Assembly: GCA_010645155.1 (NCBI GenBank) | Contig: JAAGOF010000128.1 | Location: 129,437 to 193,436, forward strand | DNA length: 64,000 nt | From: Tigriopus japonicus | Taxonomy: Eukaryota; Arthropoda; Copepoda; Harpacticoida; Harpacticidae | Direction: 5' to 3' | In this document: in pieces, positions 10,389 through 21,248 of the stretch | Layout: each line of letters begins with the position of its first letter | Numbering within the stretch: position 1 is the stretch's first letter | The notes under the pieces: model-generated | Database searches by the model: none | Seen by the model: the letters and a program-made list of their open reading frames with translations, nothing else | What the model was told of the DNA's origin: nothing | Position numbers and translations under genes: made by a program

Positions 10389-11102
10389 ATGAACATTAGT
10401 CTCCGAAACCTTAGTCAATTTAACTCTTTTGTCGTGTCAAACACCGTCCTAACCCGGAAACGATCGCTCACACCCGAATTTGCCCTTCATTTGCTTACTC
10501 CGGACAATGATTTGTGGTGGCAAGATCCGGCTAAAAGTCCTATTCCGTGCCCTGATCCATATTGGGCCATATATTGGCCTGGTGGGCAAGTTCTGACCCG
10601 ATTTATCCTTGATCATCCATCATGGGTCAAGGGTAAACGGGTCTTGGATTTGGGTTGCGGTTGTGGAGCCACCTCTTTGGCTTGTGTGAAGTCAGGAGCA
10701 AAGATGGTTTGTGCAAACGATATCGATCCTTGGGCTTTGGCGGCTACATCTCTCAATTTTAAAGCCAATGACATCTCGGACACCATTGTTAATTACTCTT
10801 CGGACGATTTTCTGTCCAACCAATCGTTGTCAAGTCTCGCGCGCAATTTCCAAGTGATTTTAGTGGGTGATATGTATTTCGATCAAATCTTAGGCACGCA
10901 GATCTCTAGCCTTACCACGGATTTTGTGAAGACCAATGGTTTGGCTTTGATAAGTGATCCTGGCCGATGGTATTTGATGGATTCATCCCATCGGACTCGA
11001 GCTCAATTGAATTGCTTGGCTCAGTATCATTTACCTTTGGAGGTGCAACAAGATCATCCTGGATTAACTTCTGGATCCATCTATCAGGTGGTGAATCAAT
11101 AA
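10389..11102 (+). CDS. ETFBKMT: ETF beta-subunit lysine methyltransferase
   Basis: This 237-residue intronless ORF is a class I SAM-dependent methyltransferase of the METTL20/ETFBKMT family, which methylates lysines of electron-transfer flavoprotein beta in the mitochondrial matrix. Diagnostic sequence is PDPYWAIYWPGGQVLTRFIL near residues 56-75. The SAM motif I VLDLGCGCGATSLA follows near 85-98, then the acidic motif ANDIDPWALA and GDMYFD in the position of the post-motif II loop. The N-terminus is Arg/Ser/Thr-rich with few acidic residues, compatible with a mitochondrial presequence. The ATG lies 2 nt after the CHCHD7 stop. AATAAA overlaps the stop codon. Confidence 0.93.
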   Translation: MNISLRNLSQFNSFVVSNTVLTRKRSLTPEFALHLLTPDNDLWWQDPAKSPIPCPDPYWAIYWPGGQVLTRFILDHPSWVKGKRVLDLGCGCGATSLACVKSGAKMVCANDIDPWALAATSLNFKANDISDTIVNYSSDDFLSNQSLSSLARNFQVILVGDMYFDQILGTQISSLTTDFVKTNGLALISDPGRWYLMDSSHRTRAQLNCLAQYHLPLEVQQDHPGLTSGSIYQVVNQ

Positions 11103-11103
11103 A
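11098..11103 (+). terminator. Poly(A) signal overlapping the ETFBKMT stop
   Basis: AATAAA spans the TAA stop codon at 11100-11102. It is the only canonical poly(A) hexamer at an end of the COX17-CHCHD7-ETFBKMT cluster; none fits in the 23-nt and 2-nt gaps. Confidence 0.6.
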
Positions 11104-11196
11104 ATTTAGAGTTCATCAAATTAATATTTATAATCAATTATATTATGGTTTCTTAGACACACAGTTCAGAAGGAATATGATTTCAAATTCAGCCTC

Positions 11197-11436
11197 TCAA
11201 GGGAGACAAGTCTTGGGAAACTTGGGATTGCAATGTGATCCAATGATGGCATCTTGGAGCTGTGCCAAATTAGGCAGAGCCTGATGATCTCGGATTGGTG
11301 GACCATAGAATATGTCCAATCCGCTAAATGACACCACGGCAAAAACGGCCAGGATAAAACCGATTATGATCTCATGTCTGGCTAACGTAGTTCGGAGTTT
11401 TCGCCGGAATTCGACATCCACCACGAAAAACGTCAT
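11197..11436 (-). CDS. Small single-pass membrane protein, unrecognised family
   Basis: The 79-residue product has a basic N-terminal part (EFRRKLRTTLARHE), one clear membrane segment (IIIGFILAVFAVVSFSGL, about residues 24-41) and a hydrophilic tail with two cysteines. I do not recognise the family. It looks like a real gene: on the minus strand a 63-nt GT-AG intron (11453-11515, donor TTG|GTAAGT, acceptor TTCGCAG) interrupts the 5' UTR just before the ATG, and a TATA-like box lies upstream. It converges on ETFBKMT, with 94 nt between the two stop codons. The size and charge would suit a small organelle or secretory-membrane subunit, but that is a guess. Confidence 0.65.
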   Translation of the reverse strand: MTFFVVDVEFRRKLRTTLARHEIIIGFILAVFAVVSFSGLDIFYGPPIRDHQALPNLAQLQDAIIGSHCNPKFPKTCLP

Positions 11437-11562
11437 GATTGATCAGAAGGACCTGCGAATTAGAAATTGAATGAAGAGCACCTTGATGAAGATCATGGGT
11501 ATCATTGGTACTTACCAAGATCTAAAATAAGGATTCTTGAATTTCTGCTGAGTCTATCAGCC

Positions 11563-11572
11563 TTAATATAGT
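11563..11572 (-). promoter_or_regulatory. TATA-like box of the small membrane protein gene
   Basis: On the minus strand the sequence reads TACTATATTAAGG, about 30 nt upstream of a possible initiator ACTCAGCAG. The spliced 5' UTR exon follows down to 11516. The spacing fits a TATA/Inr promoter. Confidence 0.45.
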
Positions 11573-11900
11573 ACAGATGGGCGGTGTTTGCCGGATTATG
11601 TAGTGAAGGGGCGACTAAGTGTAGCTTTTTGCGACGTTTTCTTTCCTTTGTTGGGATGCGCTAAGCGCACGCTTTCAAACATGACCAAGGTAGAATATTT
11701 AATTTCAGTTCATGTGCATAAGTATGGGGAAATGGCGTTAGGTTTTGGGTGGATGAATCATGGTTCAATATTGGCTGTGTTTTATGAAAACATTAGGTGT
11801 TCTTCATTTTCGATGATATTTGCGAGGTTTGGTCGGGATTCGCCTATGGAAACACGCCTTTGTTTCCGTTTAGGAAAATAGGGTCACGCTGAGCTCGACA

Positions 11901-11981
11901 ATGGCTGAAAACCTGCCAGGATGGTTTTCAAAAGAAGCCACGAACATGTATGTGATCAGCGGTGTTGGAGAGAATCTAAAA
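11901..11981 (+). CDS. Possible first coding exon, unrecognised
   Basis: An ATG in good context (GACAATGGCT) opens 27 codons containing AENLPGWFSKEATNMYVISG, ending exactly at a good donor (AAA|GTACGT). No downstream exon was identified and the peptide matches no family I know. It lies divergently from the promoter at 11563-11572. It may be spurious. Confidence 0.25.
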
Positions 11982-12647
11982 GTACGTTGAGGATAGATGA
12001 CAGACACATCTTGGTGTTTACTTATTAGGATTAATTTCAAAGCATGAGTTTAATTGCAATATTTGTTAGCATTGAGTTGAGACGATGGCACTAAAGTAAG
12101 GCTTAGCCTCTATAAAGTGCCTTTGAGACTGTCGAGCAATTTTGCGAGTGATCATAGGGATCTCTTTTTTTCAACCTAGTCCTAGCACGTTCATTCCTAC
12201 TGAATCCCTAATAAATGTGTCTATCTATCTAAATTGTCACTTGCAAACTTTTGTTCTCGCTCCCTGAAAGATAAATTCGGTTTCGCATTGGCAATTAAAC
12301 CGATGTGAATGGCATTTGTTTGCCCCTTAGCTACAAATGTTTTCAATGATGTGAGATTTCCATTTCAAATCACTTTTAAAACACTTTTGAAAATTGCATC
12401 AATCAGAATATTGGAAAAAAATCGCACATGATTTTCCTAACACTTGGCCTCAACACGATTTTTCTAGTTCCCATAAAAAACTATTTTCCCTAGTTCTATA
12501 TAACAGCGACGGTGATACTTTCCCGTGAAGAGTCTTTTTTGAAAACAGGCTTTTTTGCCTCCCGAAATCTGGCCAAAAATCGGAAATGAGGCGACATTAG
12601 GGAACAAAAACACATGTGGGGTTATCCGCCGCGTTTTTTAGCTCAAC
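11982..12647. other. Non-coding stretch, nothing recognised
   Basis: It is AT-rich with no gene or clear repeat structure. If the exon ending at 11981 is real, this would be its first intron. Confidence 0.35.
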
Positions 12648-13334
12648 CTAAAGGCTTTATATACAAAGAATCGCAAAGGTCTGGAATCGAAGGTCTTCTC
12701 TGATTAGAGGGTTCCTCGGGACCCAAGTTCTGATTGGTCAAGCAACCCCTTGCGGCAGCGTGACTAGATGCGGCTTGTCTTGAAAGCTATTGTCCCAGGA
12801 AAATTGCGATTAAATGGCTTTCAATCCAATAGATACATGTTTCAGATACAAATTGCCATGTTAAAACATAAAGAAATTTCAACATTCTGTAGCATTTTTT
12901 TCTTTTCCTCACAGAAAGTCCAGAAACACCAATTTGGAAATGGCATGTAAAGTGCCACCCTTTGTTCAGCAACTGAGATCCCCTGTCTTCTCCTTGCCCT
13001 CCCAATCTCATGTGGAGTAGAGATCATCAGGGTGTCCAAAAAAAGAAAGGGGTTGACTCTTTCCACTTTTTCATACAATCTCATGTCTAAAACTTCATAA
13101 ATTAGTAGGGGCCTCTCTTTTTTAGTCACGTGAAACATTCAATATGTTAATCTTGATTTAGAAGCCACGAATTGGTGATTTTTTGAGGCCTGAAAGCTTC
13201 CAAGACAAGCTGCATCTAGTCACGTTGGCGCAAGGGGTTGCTTGACCAATCAGAACTTGGGTCCCGAGGAACCCTCTAATCAGAGAAGACCTTCGATTCC
13301 AGACCTTTGCGATTCTTTGTATATAAAGCCTTTA
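12648..13334. repeat. Inverted repeat pair with outward-facing TATA sequences
   Basis: Arms 12648-12787 and 13196-13334 are near-perfect reverse complements of about 138 bp, separated by about 410 bp. Each arm carries TTTGTATATAAAGCC facing outward. Between it and the spacer the arms share AACTTGGGTCCCGAGGAACC (plus-strand form, right arm). No arm-flanking target duplication was identified. It could be a fold-back transposon, or a duplicated promoter serving divergent transcripts. Confidence 0.65.
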
Positions 13335-13408
13335 GCTCAACCATTCTCCAGTTACGGACAAGGTTTGCTGTTCCGTTTCTTCTGAATCATCCAGCTTGCG
13401 TAGACAGC

Positions 13409-13910
13409 GTATTGCCAAGAAATATAATTTACATTATCGATGTCGCCAAAATTAATAATTTTTCTTTACTGTCTTTAATGATTCTGTCTTGTTTGTAAGA
13501 TTGATATATAATATAACTTAAAACTAACTTTTAAGGTAAATTTTTGGATTATTTTTTCTTTGGTACTTTTATCAAACATAGCTAACTAAGGTAGTAAGAT
13601 CAAATTTTCGCAAAATTCCAATGCAAACTGTTTGCTGCAAATATTGCACTTTTTGAACCAAAAATTTACGTTGTACTAAAAGTTTATTTTTCAAATTTGC
13701 GCAGATCATCAATAACTTTTAAATTTATGTAATTCTACTTAATCAAAGATGATTTACGAAAAACTCATTTAAAAGTGAACACTGAAAGTCAGTTTTAAGT
13801 TATATTATATATATCAATCTTACAATCAAGACAGAATCATAGAGAAACGAAAAATTATCATTTATTTTTGCGACATCGATAATGTATATTATTTTTCTTG
13901 GCAATCGCTG
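13409..13910. repeat. Long inverted repeat (fold-back)
   Basis: Sequence 13409-13532 and the reverse complement of 13786-13910 match over about 120 bp, sharing ACATTATCGATGTCGC and GATTCTGTCTTG with AT-rich runs such as GATATATAATATAACTTAAA. The spacer is about 250 bp of AT-rich DNA with no coding sequence. It probably represents a second fold-back element next to the 12.6-13.3 kb pair. Confidence 0.65.
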
Positions 13911-16900
13911 CAACTTATAGCCGGAGCATTTCATGGCATAATTCGATGCATTTTTAAGTTTTCAAGTAATGATAGTTATTACGTGTTTAACCACCTTGAC
14001 GAGACTTGCGTCGCAGAAATAAAGAAATAATAATAATATTTATCTGCGCAATAGATATTGATCAAATTTCGCATCAATTCATAACTAAGGACCCTCTCAA
14101 AGAGGTTGTGAACAGTTCCAAATCTAGTGAAATCTAGCCCTTTTATCCTCATATCTGTGCTCGTCAGCTAGGCCGAAGTGCAGAGGAACAGTAGGGTAGC
14201 CAAAATGAGAAGATAAGCAAGTGCTGGGTGGGGTAGTTTGTTAAACCTAGTCAAGAAATAAGTGCGTATAAATCACTAAAGACAGTTACGTCAAGTGACT
14301 TTACTTAATGCTAATGTTCTGGTTAGGATTATTTACTTTTGCATACTTAAGATGACAATTGTAAAATGATTATCAATATGTGACCAACATGTGATTTGAG
14401 CTTTTACCTCCAATTTGTTTGTCTCCACTTATGGGGGGAAATTGTTACACCGATATATTTAGTTCACATTCTCTATTATCATGGTTTGGGAAAATATATT
14501 GGTTTTAAGTGAATTAATATAGTTATTCAAGCTACTTTTAATATATATGTATTCACAAGATATCTTTATTATGACACTGTGACATCAAAAATCGTAATTA
14601 GAAGCCTTGGCATTTGAGCAAACACTTAAACAGAAATTTTAACCACCGTGTACTCTAAGACGAAAGGGCATCATCATGAGAATATAGCACAAGGATATTT
14701 TGTCCCTTGCAAAAAGAAAAACTCTCGGTATAAGAAAAACGCTGCTGCCGACGGATCATAAATCTTTCATCCAGCTTTGTCTGTACAGTTTGCGAGATAA
14801 ATATGGGAATCATGTAATTTCTGGGTTAGAAATTTTTGGCGGAATAGTTTTCTTCCTCTTTATTTCACATAGAATCTGTAGCCATTTCCATCATTTTTCC
14901 ATCCAGTTTCTCACTGGCTAAATATAATCACAATAATCAGATAGAGCCTCTCCAAAAGTTTTTTTTACCGCATTTTGGGACAGGGCAATGTGGCATCCCA
15001 AGCAACCATGACCTCAATCCAATGGACTTATTTGTGTGATCTACGTTTGAGGCCAGTGCAAAAGGGGATCCCTTACTGGAAGTCAGTTTTGGTCTCATTA
15101 TTTAAGCCTAATGTCAATTGTATCTGCTGCGGCCAGGTTAAGGACATACTTGGCCAGGTCATTGTCAATAAAGGCGGCCATCGTGACGCTAGTTTAAAAA
15201 TTACATTTATTCATTCGTGTGGAATCCATATCAAAAAATCAAAGGTGGTTATTCAATCACAATCATTTGATTAAAAAATTACTGAGTTCCCATGCTTATC
15301 TCGCATACTTAAATCCTAAGATTTCAGTCATAAACACGATAATGAGATGTCTGGGGTGAGCAAGTCCACAGAAAACATACCTCTTATTCAAATTACCAAG
15401 AAAGGCTAGACAAATATATCTCCACAAGAGGAAAACCAATGTCAAACAAATGCTGGTGCAACCCCGACTTGCGTGGTGTAACGGAAGGAGATGTCTAGTG
15501 CAGTTTAATATTTGATCAGGTTTAATTTCAGATGGGCAAAGGACCAAAAGGACCTGTATTCGGCTTTCTACAGGCACGAAAACATCAAACGCTAGGTAGC
15601 TAAACGCTAGGACGTTGCGTGTGACAACTAAAATCAATTTTTTTGTTTGTTTGGGGGAACAACAATTTTTTCACTTTTTGGACGAAACCTTCTACTTCAC
15701 CCTTTCAAAAAAAGCCCATGAACGATTGATAACTTAATTGACATAGTTACTGGGCTCGACAGAATTTTGGCAAATTGTTGATTCTAAAGCAAGGATGCAG
15801 CAAATAACCATATCTTTAAAAAATCAACACATTTGTACCAGTTTGATACATGGCAGGTGTCGTCAAAATATGTTTTTTTCATCCGCTGCATTTTTTATAA
15901 GTGCATAAAAAAAACTTATCCAGTGCTACTCTTTTAAACATGTGAAAAATGATTTCAAGTTGCTTTAGCAGCAAATTTGATTCGTTTAATGTCAAACCCG
16001 AGGATTCGTAACAAAATTCAGTGTATTCTAGCAAGTTTATTCTACTTGTTTCCATTTAATAAAACGATCTTTATCCATTTACTTTAATTTTTATTTGAAA
16101 ACAAAAAAATTTCAAACTTCTATCCAAAATGTCAAAATTTGAAAGACAACCTGTTTCACAACATCTGGGTTCCATTGGTAAAATGATTTATCATTTTTGT
16201 GCAACGTGCAAAAGATGCCAATATTCGGCATTAGACACCGTTTTTTAGTACATATATTTAACAATCTTGCCCTGTTTTTGCTGCAAAAAAAAATTCGGAC
16301 ACTAGTTAAAAGCCCTCGAGTCTTCAAAGTTTGTTTTCCATGCTCTCAGTCTTCCTTATCTTTTCCATGCCCTCGGAGCCAAACCGTAAGTTGTATGATA
16401 CGCTTCTTGATGCCAATCGTGCATGTGTTAGTGAGCTCCGTGCTTTAGAGTCCAGTCTGTGGTTGAATGGTTCTCTTGAACAACCAACGTGTCTACCCGT
16501 AAAGAGGTCAGCGAGTTTCTAAAGACCCCCTAGTGTTCGTTAACAAGAGATTTGATTTGAGCGATCCAACCACTCGCTACCTTCGGCCAATATTGAATCA
16601 AAGATTCGATTCCAATGATCTGTCCAAGCGCCAAGTTGAATGAATTCTTGGCTGGCTTCAGAACCATTCATTGGATGCGGCAAGCAAGTAAAACATACTT
16701 GTCTTTGACACAAAACTAGAATACAACTGTCATATGAAGTGACCGAACGAGTTTGCCACACTCACCAAGTGAAAACCACAACCACAGAATTTCAATGCCG
16801 AAAGTTGCATTAGTGACCATGTGATTCGATGACAGTCAGTGTTCAAGATCTGGTTGCAGACATCCAGTTTATATTTGAATATTTCTTATTCAATTTCTCC

Positions 16901-18255
16901 CTGCACAAGATGGTGTGTGAACCAGATGTGCGTGAATAAAGTGGCTCAAAATTTTTGCTCGTAATTCGTCTCCTAAGGGAGAAATCGTGACAAATTTCAA
17001 GCACGCATGTATTTACGACAATGGTTAAAAAGAAATGGTTCATTCAGTGATGGTTGAGTGTGGCTTTGAACAAGGGGAGGAGTTTTCATTTTTGATGTGA
17101 AGTGACACGATGTCTCCAGAAGTATGATGGAAGTGGCAATAATGATGCATTCAGTATTACCTAATCATTTAGAAGACACATACTGACATGAGCAGCCCAA
17201 CCATAATACTGGCACTATTAATTCTGACATTATGGAGCCAGATTTCATTGGGTAAGTATTTTGTCTTTTGCAAGTAGTTGCCACATTTATATATACAGTT
17301 TTGGCTGCTTTTTATGCCTTTGGGGAATTTTAGTTTTTTGGGGGCAACAAGCAAATACTTTCCCTTTTTGTTTGTTTGCTTTTTTTATGTTCGAGTGCGT
17401 GATTAAATGTTAAAAGCGTGTCTTTCTTGGCATAGTTTTACGCAATTTCTCTCACATATCAAGTAACAAATATTTTTCACAAGTTCTCACAATTGGTAAT
17501 TTTAAAGGCTCGTTTTTGTTTCTTTCATCTCAAATATAAAACCGAAATTATTCTAAAATGCCCACGTCTCATTATTCATTTATTCTAACAAGTGAAAATT
17601 GCGCATTGATTTCGTCACACATCATTAATCAAAGTCTCCAATCCTTAATAAAATTGATCTGTTCTTGCATTTTTTAAGTTTGCTTAAACTAGCTCTTTAG
17701 TAACACAACAAAGTCGATTCAACCTAAACATACCGGGTGATTCATAAGAAACGGACCAGGAAACCATATCCGTAACTCGGAAATCTTTGATCTCACAAAA
17801 AACGTTTGAAGCTCATAAAGATGCGGCAGATAAGATTTTTTTAGAAAGATATCGTTTTATTCCCTTTTTGTCGCCCTCTTTTCGATTGAAGCCAAATTTT
17901 GGAAAAGAGAAAAAAGTCAGAGACACGAACGCTCTGTTTTCCAAATTGTCCCTTCACGAGAAAAATCGTCAGAAGAAAAAAAAGTTAGTTTATTGCATAT
18001 GTATCCAATCCTGACCCTTGCGAGGTTGATGTGTTTGGTGAAACAGAGATGAGTGGTGAACATGAAACCGACCTAGTTCAAAAACTTGACCATTTCAATC
18101 GGACTATTGTTGATGTGGTAGCACACAACCTTTATTCCGTTTTGATGTAAATGACCATAATTGGAAGATGCTCTCCGTAAATAAGCGGCGTTTGTTGAAC
18201 CAATAATCACCAAGATTGGGAGGCTGGCAAGCAGAATTACAATTTACTGAAATCG
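13911..18255. other. AT-rich non-coding region
   Basis: No gene could be supported in these 4.3 kb. Frames near 16331-16522 and 17787-18014 show no known motif. At 17731-17760 the sequence TACCGGGTGATTCATAAGAA resembles a Tc1/mariner-type terminal repeat beginning at a TA, but no matching right end was found in the window. Confidence 0.35.
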
Positions 18256-18557
18256 ATACCGTTCTTCTGCAAATATGATCTGGCTTGTGCAAAAGGCTTT
18301 AAATACATTTAGCTTGTGCTAGGTGCTTCAATTCCCAGGTTAATCGATCATCGTGTGAGTCAAAAGAGATTCTCTCTCAAGGCTCAGTGTAAATCATAAT
18401 AGAAATGAGCTAACATCTTCTGGTAGTTGTTTTGCCACAAAAGGGCAGTCTCATTCACTCTATTCTCTCCTCTGGATTCAAATTTTGTAAACAAATCTGA
18501 GAAGGCTTAACTTTTCAATTTGGCTTTTGATTGAGCTGAGCATTGGAAATGCGAAGT
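18256..18557. repeat. Palindromic MITE family, copy B (degenerate)
   Basis: The left end has CCGTTCTTCTGCAAATATGA and the right part has CCACAAAAGGGCAG and TTGATTGAGCTGAGCATTGG. These match the corresponding segments of copy C (25211-25514) and, for the last motif, copy A (7620-8045). The arms are diverged and the distal right end is missing. Confidence 0.5.
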
Positions 18558-18639
18558 CTACCCAATCCAACCAAAACTGTCTCATTGGCAACGCATGGGA
18601 GCGATTACCGTATCATATGGCAGACCTGCTGCAATAAGC

Positions 18640-19105
18640 AGTCTAGGCTTGCCAAAAACATGTCTCAGTTTTCAAGTGCTATATTTTCGAAAAATGTTGC
18701 ATTTAAGAGCAATGGCAAGGGTTAAAGTATGTTGAGAAGTATTGCAAAGTAGTTTAAAAACAAATTGAGAAATGGAAGCCTTCAATTAAACAAATTATTT
18801 TGTTTTTAGGTTTAGTTGCCCCAGGAGCCGGTCTCCTCTGGCCATCTTGTTGTTCAATGATGGGCATTCCTGACTCAAAAGTCCGGAAAAACCCTCTCAA
18901 TTTATGTAGCAAAATTTTAGATAAAAGCAACAAAAAATATTTTTTTGCAAAAACAAAAAAAGTCAAGATTTGTTATTCTAACTTCAAGTTGTGCAGATGA
19001 GAAAGGAATTGTTGCAATTTCTAGGCCTAAATCTTTGTTTTTAGTATAGTGCCCTAATTTTAGTTACCTTTCATGTTCGTCAGAAACAAATGTCTCCCGA
19101 ACTTT
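18640..19105. repeat. Dispersed repeat shared with 59610-60070
   Basis: This block aligns in the same orientation with the opsin-intron sequence at 59610-60070. Shared segments include TTTTCGAAAAATGTTGCATT, TTCTAACTTCAAG and GTGCAGATGAGAAA. It carries no protein motif. It is probably a non-autonomous transposon fragment; ends and target duplications were not resolved. A short segment at about 19160-19220 also resembles the repeat at 34945-35010. Confidence 0.65.
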
Positions 19106-19484
19106 TTTTCCCGCTAAAAATGATGACATCATTAGTAATTCCTGCCATTGATTTGATCCTACTAGAAATCATGATTCTCATCGCCTCCCTCTCCAAGAAA
19201 TTCAATGCTTCTTGGTTGAACGTAAAAAATGCAGCGTATGCTCAGAAACATGGCAAATTGGACTAATTTCATTGCTCGTGCTTTATTTTCTGGTCCCCTC
19301 AGCAAATAATCTAATGATGGCAACTCCTAACGAAAAAAAACTCTTCATATTACCGAAAATGCGGAGACTTTCTCATTGGAAACTGGTTTTTCTATCCATT
19401 GTAGTGCAAACTTGGCCAAAAGTGAATTCAAATCTCTGGCAAAAGAAAAATGATTTCTATGGAGATCTTAATCGGTGGCCATCT

Positions 19485-20546
19485 TTTTCCCCCAACAGTG
19501 ATCTCCCCCTGTAGGTTTGCACCAGGTGATCTCCGCCAAGGTAAACTCCCCCAGCACTTATCTCCACCGAGGTTAACTCCACCAACAATCAACTCCGCCA
19601 ACATTGAACTCCGCCACGGTAAACTCCACCAGGGTTAACTCCCCCAACGATCTTCTCCGCCAACAATGATTTCCGCCACGGTAAACTCCACCACGGTAAA
19701 CTCCGCCACGGTAAACTCCACCACGGTAAACTCCGCCACGGTAAACTCCGCCACGGTAAACTCCACCACGGTAAACTCCGCCATGGTAAACTCCGCCACG
19801 GTAAACTCCGCCATGGCAAACCCCGCCACGGTAAACTCCGCCACGTTAAACTCCACCATGGTGAACTCCGCCACGGCAAACTCCGCCACGGTAAATTCCG
19901 CCACGGTAAACTCTGCCACTCACCTGATAATGATTTCCACCAAAAGAAATTGCGCCATTGTATCAGCCGCTACAAAATAAACTCCACCCTTTTCAAATTT
20001 ACTTTTGTTAGAAAGATCACTTCTCATGCTTACACTGAGACCATTAAAAACCAACTTTATGTTTACCAAATCCATTCACGACCTACCCAGGGACTTTGGG
20101 TGAGTGTTGTGTTAAGTTCATTGATTCATCAGCGCTATAATGGCACAATAACCCAGAAGTTTCTCATGTTAGAGTTTTCTGAGGCGGGGTTTCTTGGGAT
20201 GGACTTTGCCTTGGCGGAAATCACTTTTGGGGGAGTTTACTAAGAGGGAATTTACCGTGGCGGAGTTTACCATGGCGGAGTTTGCCGTGGCGGAGTTAAC
20301 CGTGGCGGAGTTTACTGTGGCGGAGTTTGCCATGGTGGAGTTTACCGTGGCGGAAATCACTGTTGGCGGAGATGATTGTTGGGGGAGTTAACCCTGGTGG
20401 AGTTTACCGTGGCGGAGTTCAATGTTGGCGGAGTTGATTGTTGGTGGAGTTAACTTTGGTGGAGATAAGTGCTGGGGGAGTTCACCTTGGCGGAGATCAC
20501 CTGGTGCAAACCTACAGGGGGAGATTAGTGTTGGGGGAGTTGTATG
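19485..20546. mobile_element. Fold-back element with 15-bp minisatellite arms
   Basis: The left arm (about 19489-19975) is built of a 15-bp unit, GTAAACTCCGCCACG, with about 17 consecutive copies at 19666-19920. The outer ends are more complex, with CTCCCCCTGTAGGTTTGCAC at the left edge. The right arm (about 20180-20546) is the reverse complement (GTTTACCGTGGCGGA units), ending GTGCAAACCTACAGGGGGAG. A loop of about 200 bp separates the arms. Long arms filled with short tandem repeats are the hallmark of FB/Galileo-like fold-back elements. The open frames reading VAEFTVAEFT or NSATVNSATV are consequences of the repeat and are not proteins. Confidence 0.85.
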
Positions 20547-20549
20547 GGA

Positions 20550-20660
20550 ACCGTACCGGACCGCTTGCCCAAGCTCCTGTTTGCCTCCCATCACTACTCT
20601 TGACCAATCACCTGCATGAACCATCAGGCACCGTGTGTTAGCCTACGAGTTCCTGTCTCT
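20550..20660. repeat. Dispersed repeat block shared with 32.2 and 42.4 kb
   Basis: The first half (CCGGACCGCTTGCCCAAGCT and following CTGTTTGCCTCCCATCACTA) recurs at 32213-32256. The second half (CTTGACCAAT through GTGTGTTAGCCTACGA) recurs at 42395-42438. The family was not identified. Confidence 0.6.
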
Positions 20661-21246
20661 GATATAGGGTCCCTACTGAGACCCGTATTTATCGCCCATT
20701 AAAGGAGTTTGCCAACCACGCTCTTTTTACTCCTCCACTTTCAGACTTTCTTTTCGTCACTGTCTAAAAAAGGAGTCTAGAAGTGGTCAAGAAATCGAGA
20801 GTCAATTTTAAGTCTTGACTTTGCTATGAGGTTGCAACTTTTGTTATTCCCAAGGTCAGGCTGATCATAAAATGAGGATTCTGACAATGGTGCCAAAACC
20901 AGACGACTAACCTGCGACTTTCCCGCGCGACGACATTTCGATTACGAGCTTTCGTTTTGTCCCCATGGTGTCGGTTGCGCCAATACCGCCAAACTTTCAA
21001 AACGGACTTTAATTGAAAATAACTCAGACCAGCTCACTCGAAATTGTAAAGAAAATGAACGGATATTTTTAGAGTTTTTGATACTTTTAAAAGTGTTCGG
21101 AATTTTATTGGACAAATGGTAGACAGGAAGGCTGGCAGTCCTTTCGTTGTTCGTTGTTTTTTGTTTTGTATCGTGTTCTCGACATTCATGGCTAACATTT
21201 GAGTTCGGTTGTTTAAAAATATCTCTGTAATCCCCCTTGAACTACA
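20661..21246. other. Non-coding stretch, possible retroelement 3' region
   Basis: No gene is seen. By position it could hold the 3' end or LTR of the minus-strand Gypsy remnant to the right, but no matching LTR was found at the other end, so this is unconfirmed. Confidence 0.3.
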
Positions 21247-21248
21247 TA

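Noticed and set aside
11588..11881. 97-codon plus-strand frame
   Set aside because: No recognisable domain and starts next to a minus-strand promoter; no splice or conservation evidence.
19666..19920. Regularly spaced repeats resembling a CRISPR array
   Set aside because: Units are contiguous 15-mers without spacers, in a eukaryotic genome.
19589..20391. Several long frames with repeated AEFTV or NSATV peptides
   Set aside because: They follow from a 15-bp tandem repeat readable in several frames on both strands; no start context, splice sites or non-repeat domain.
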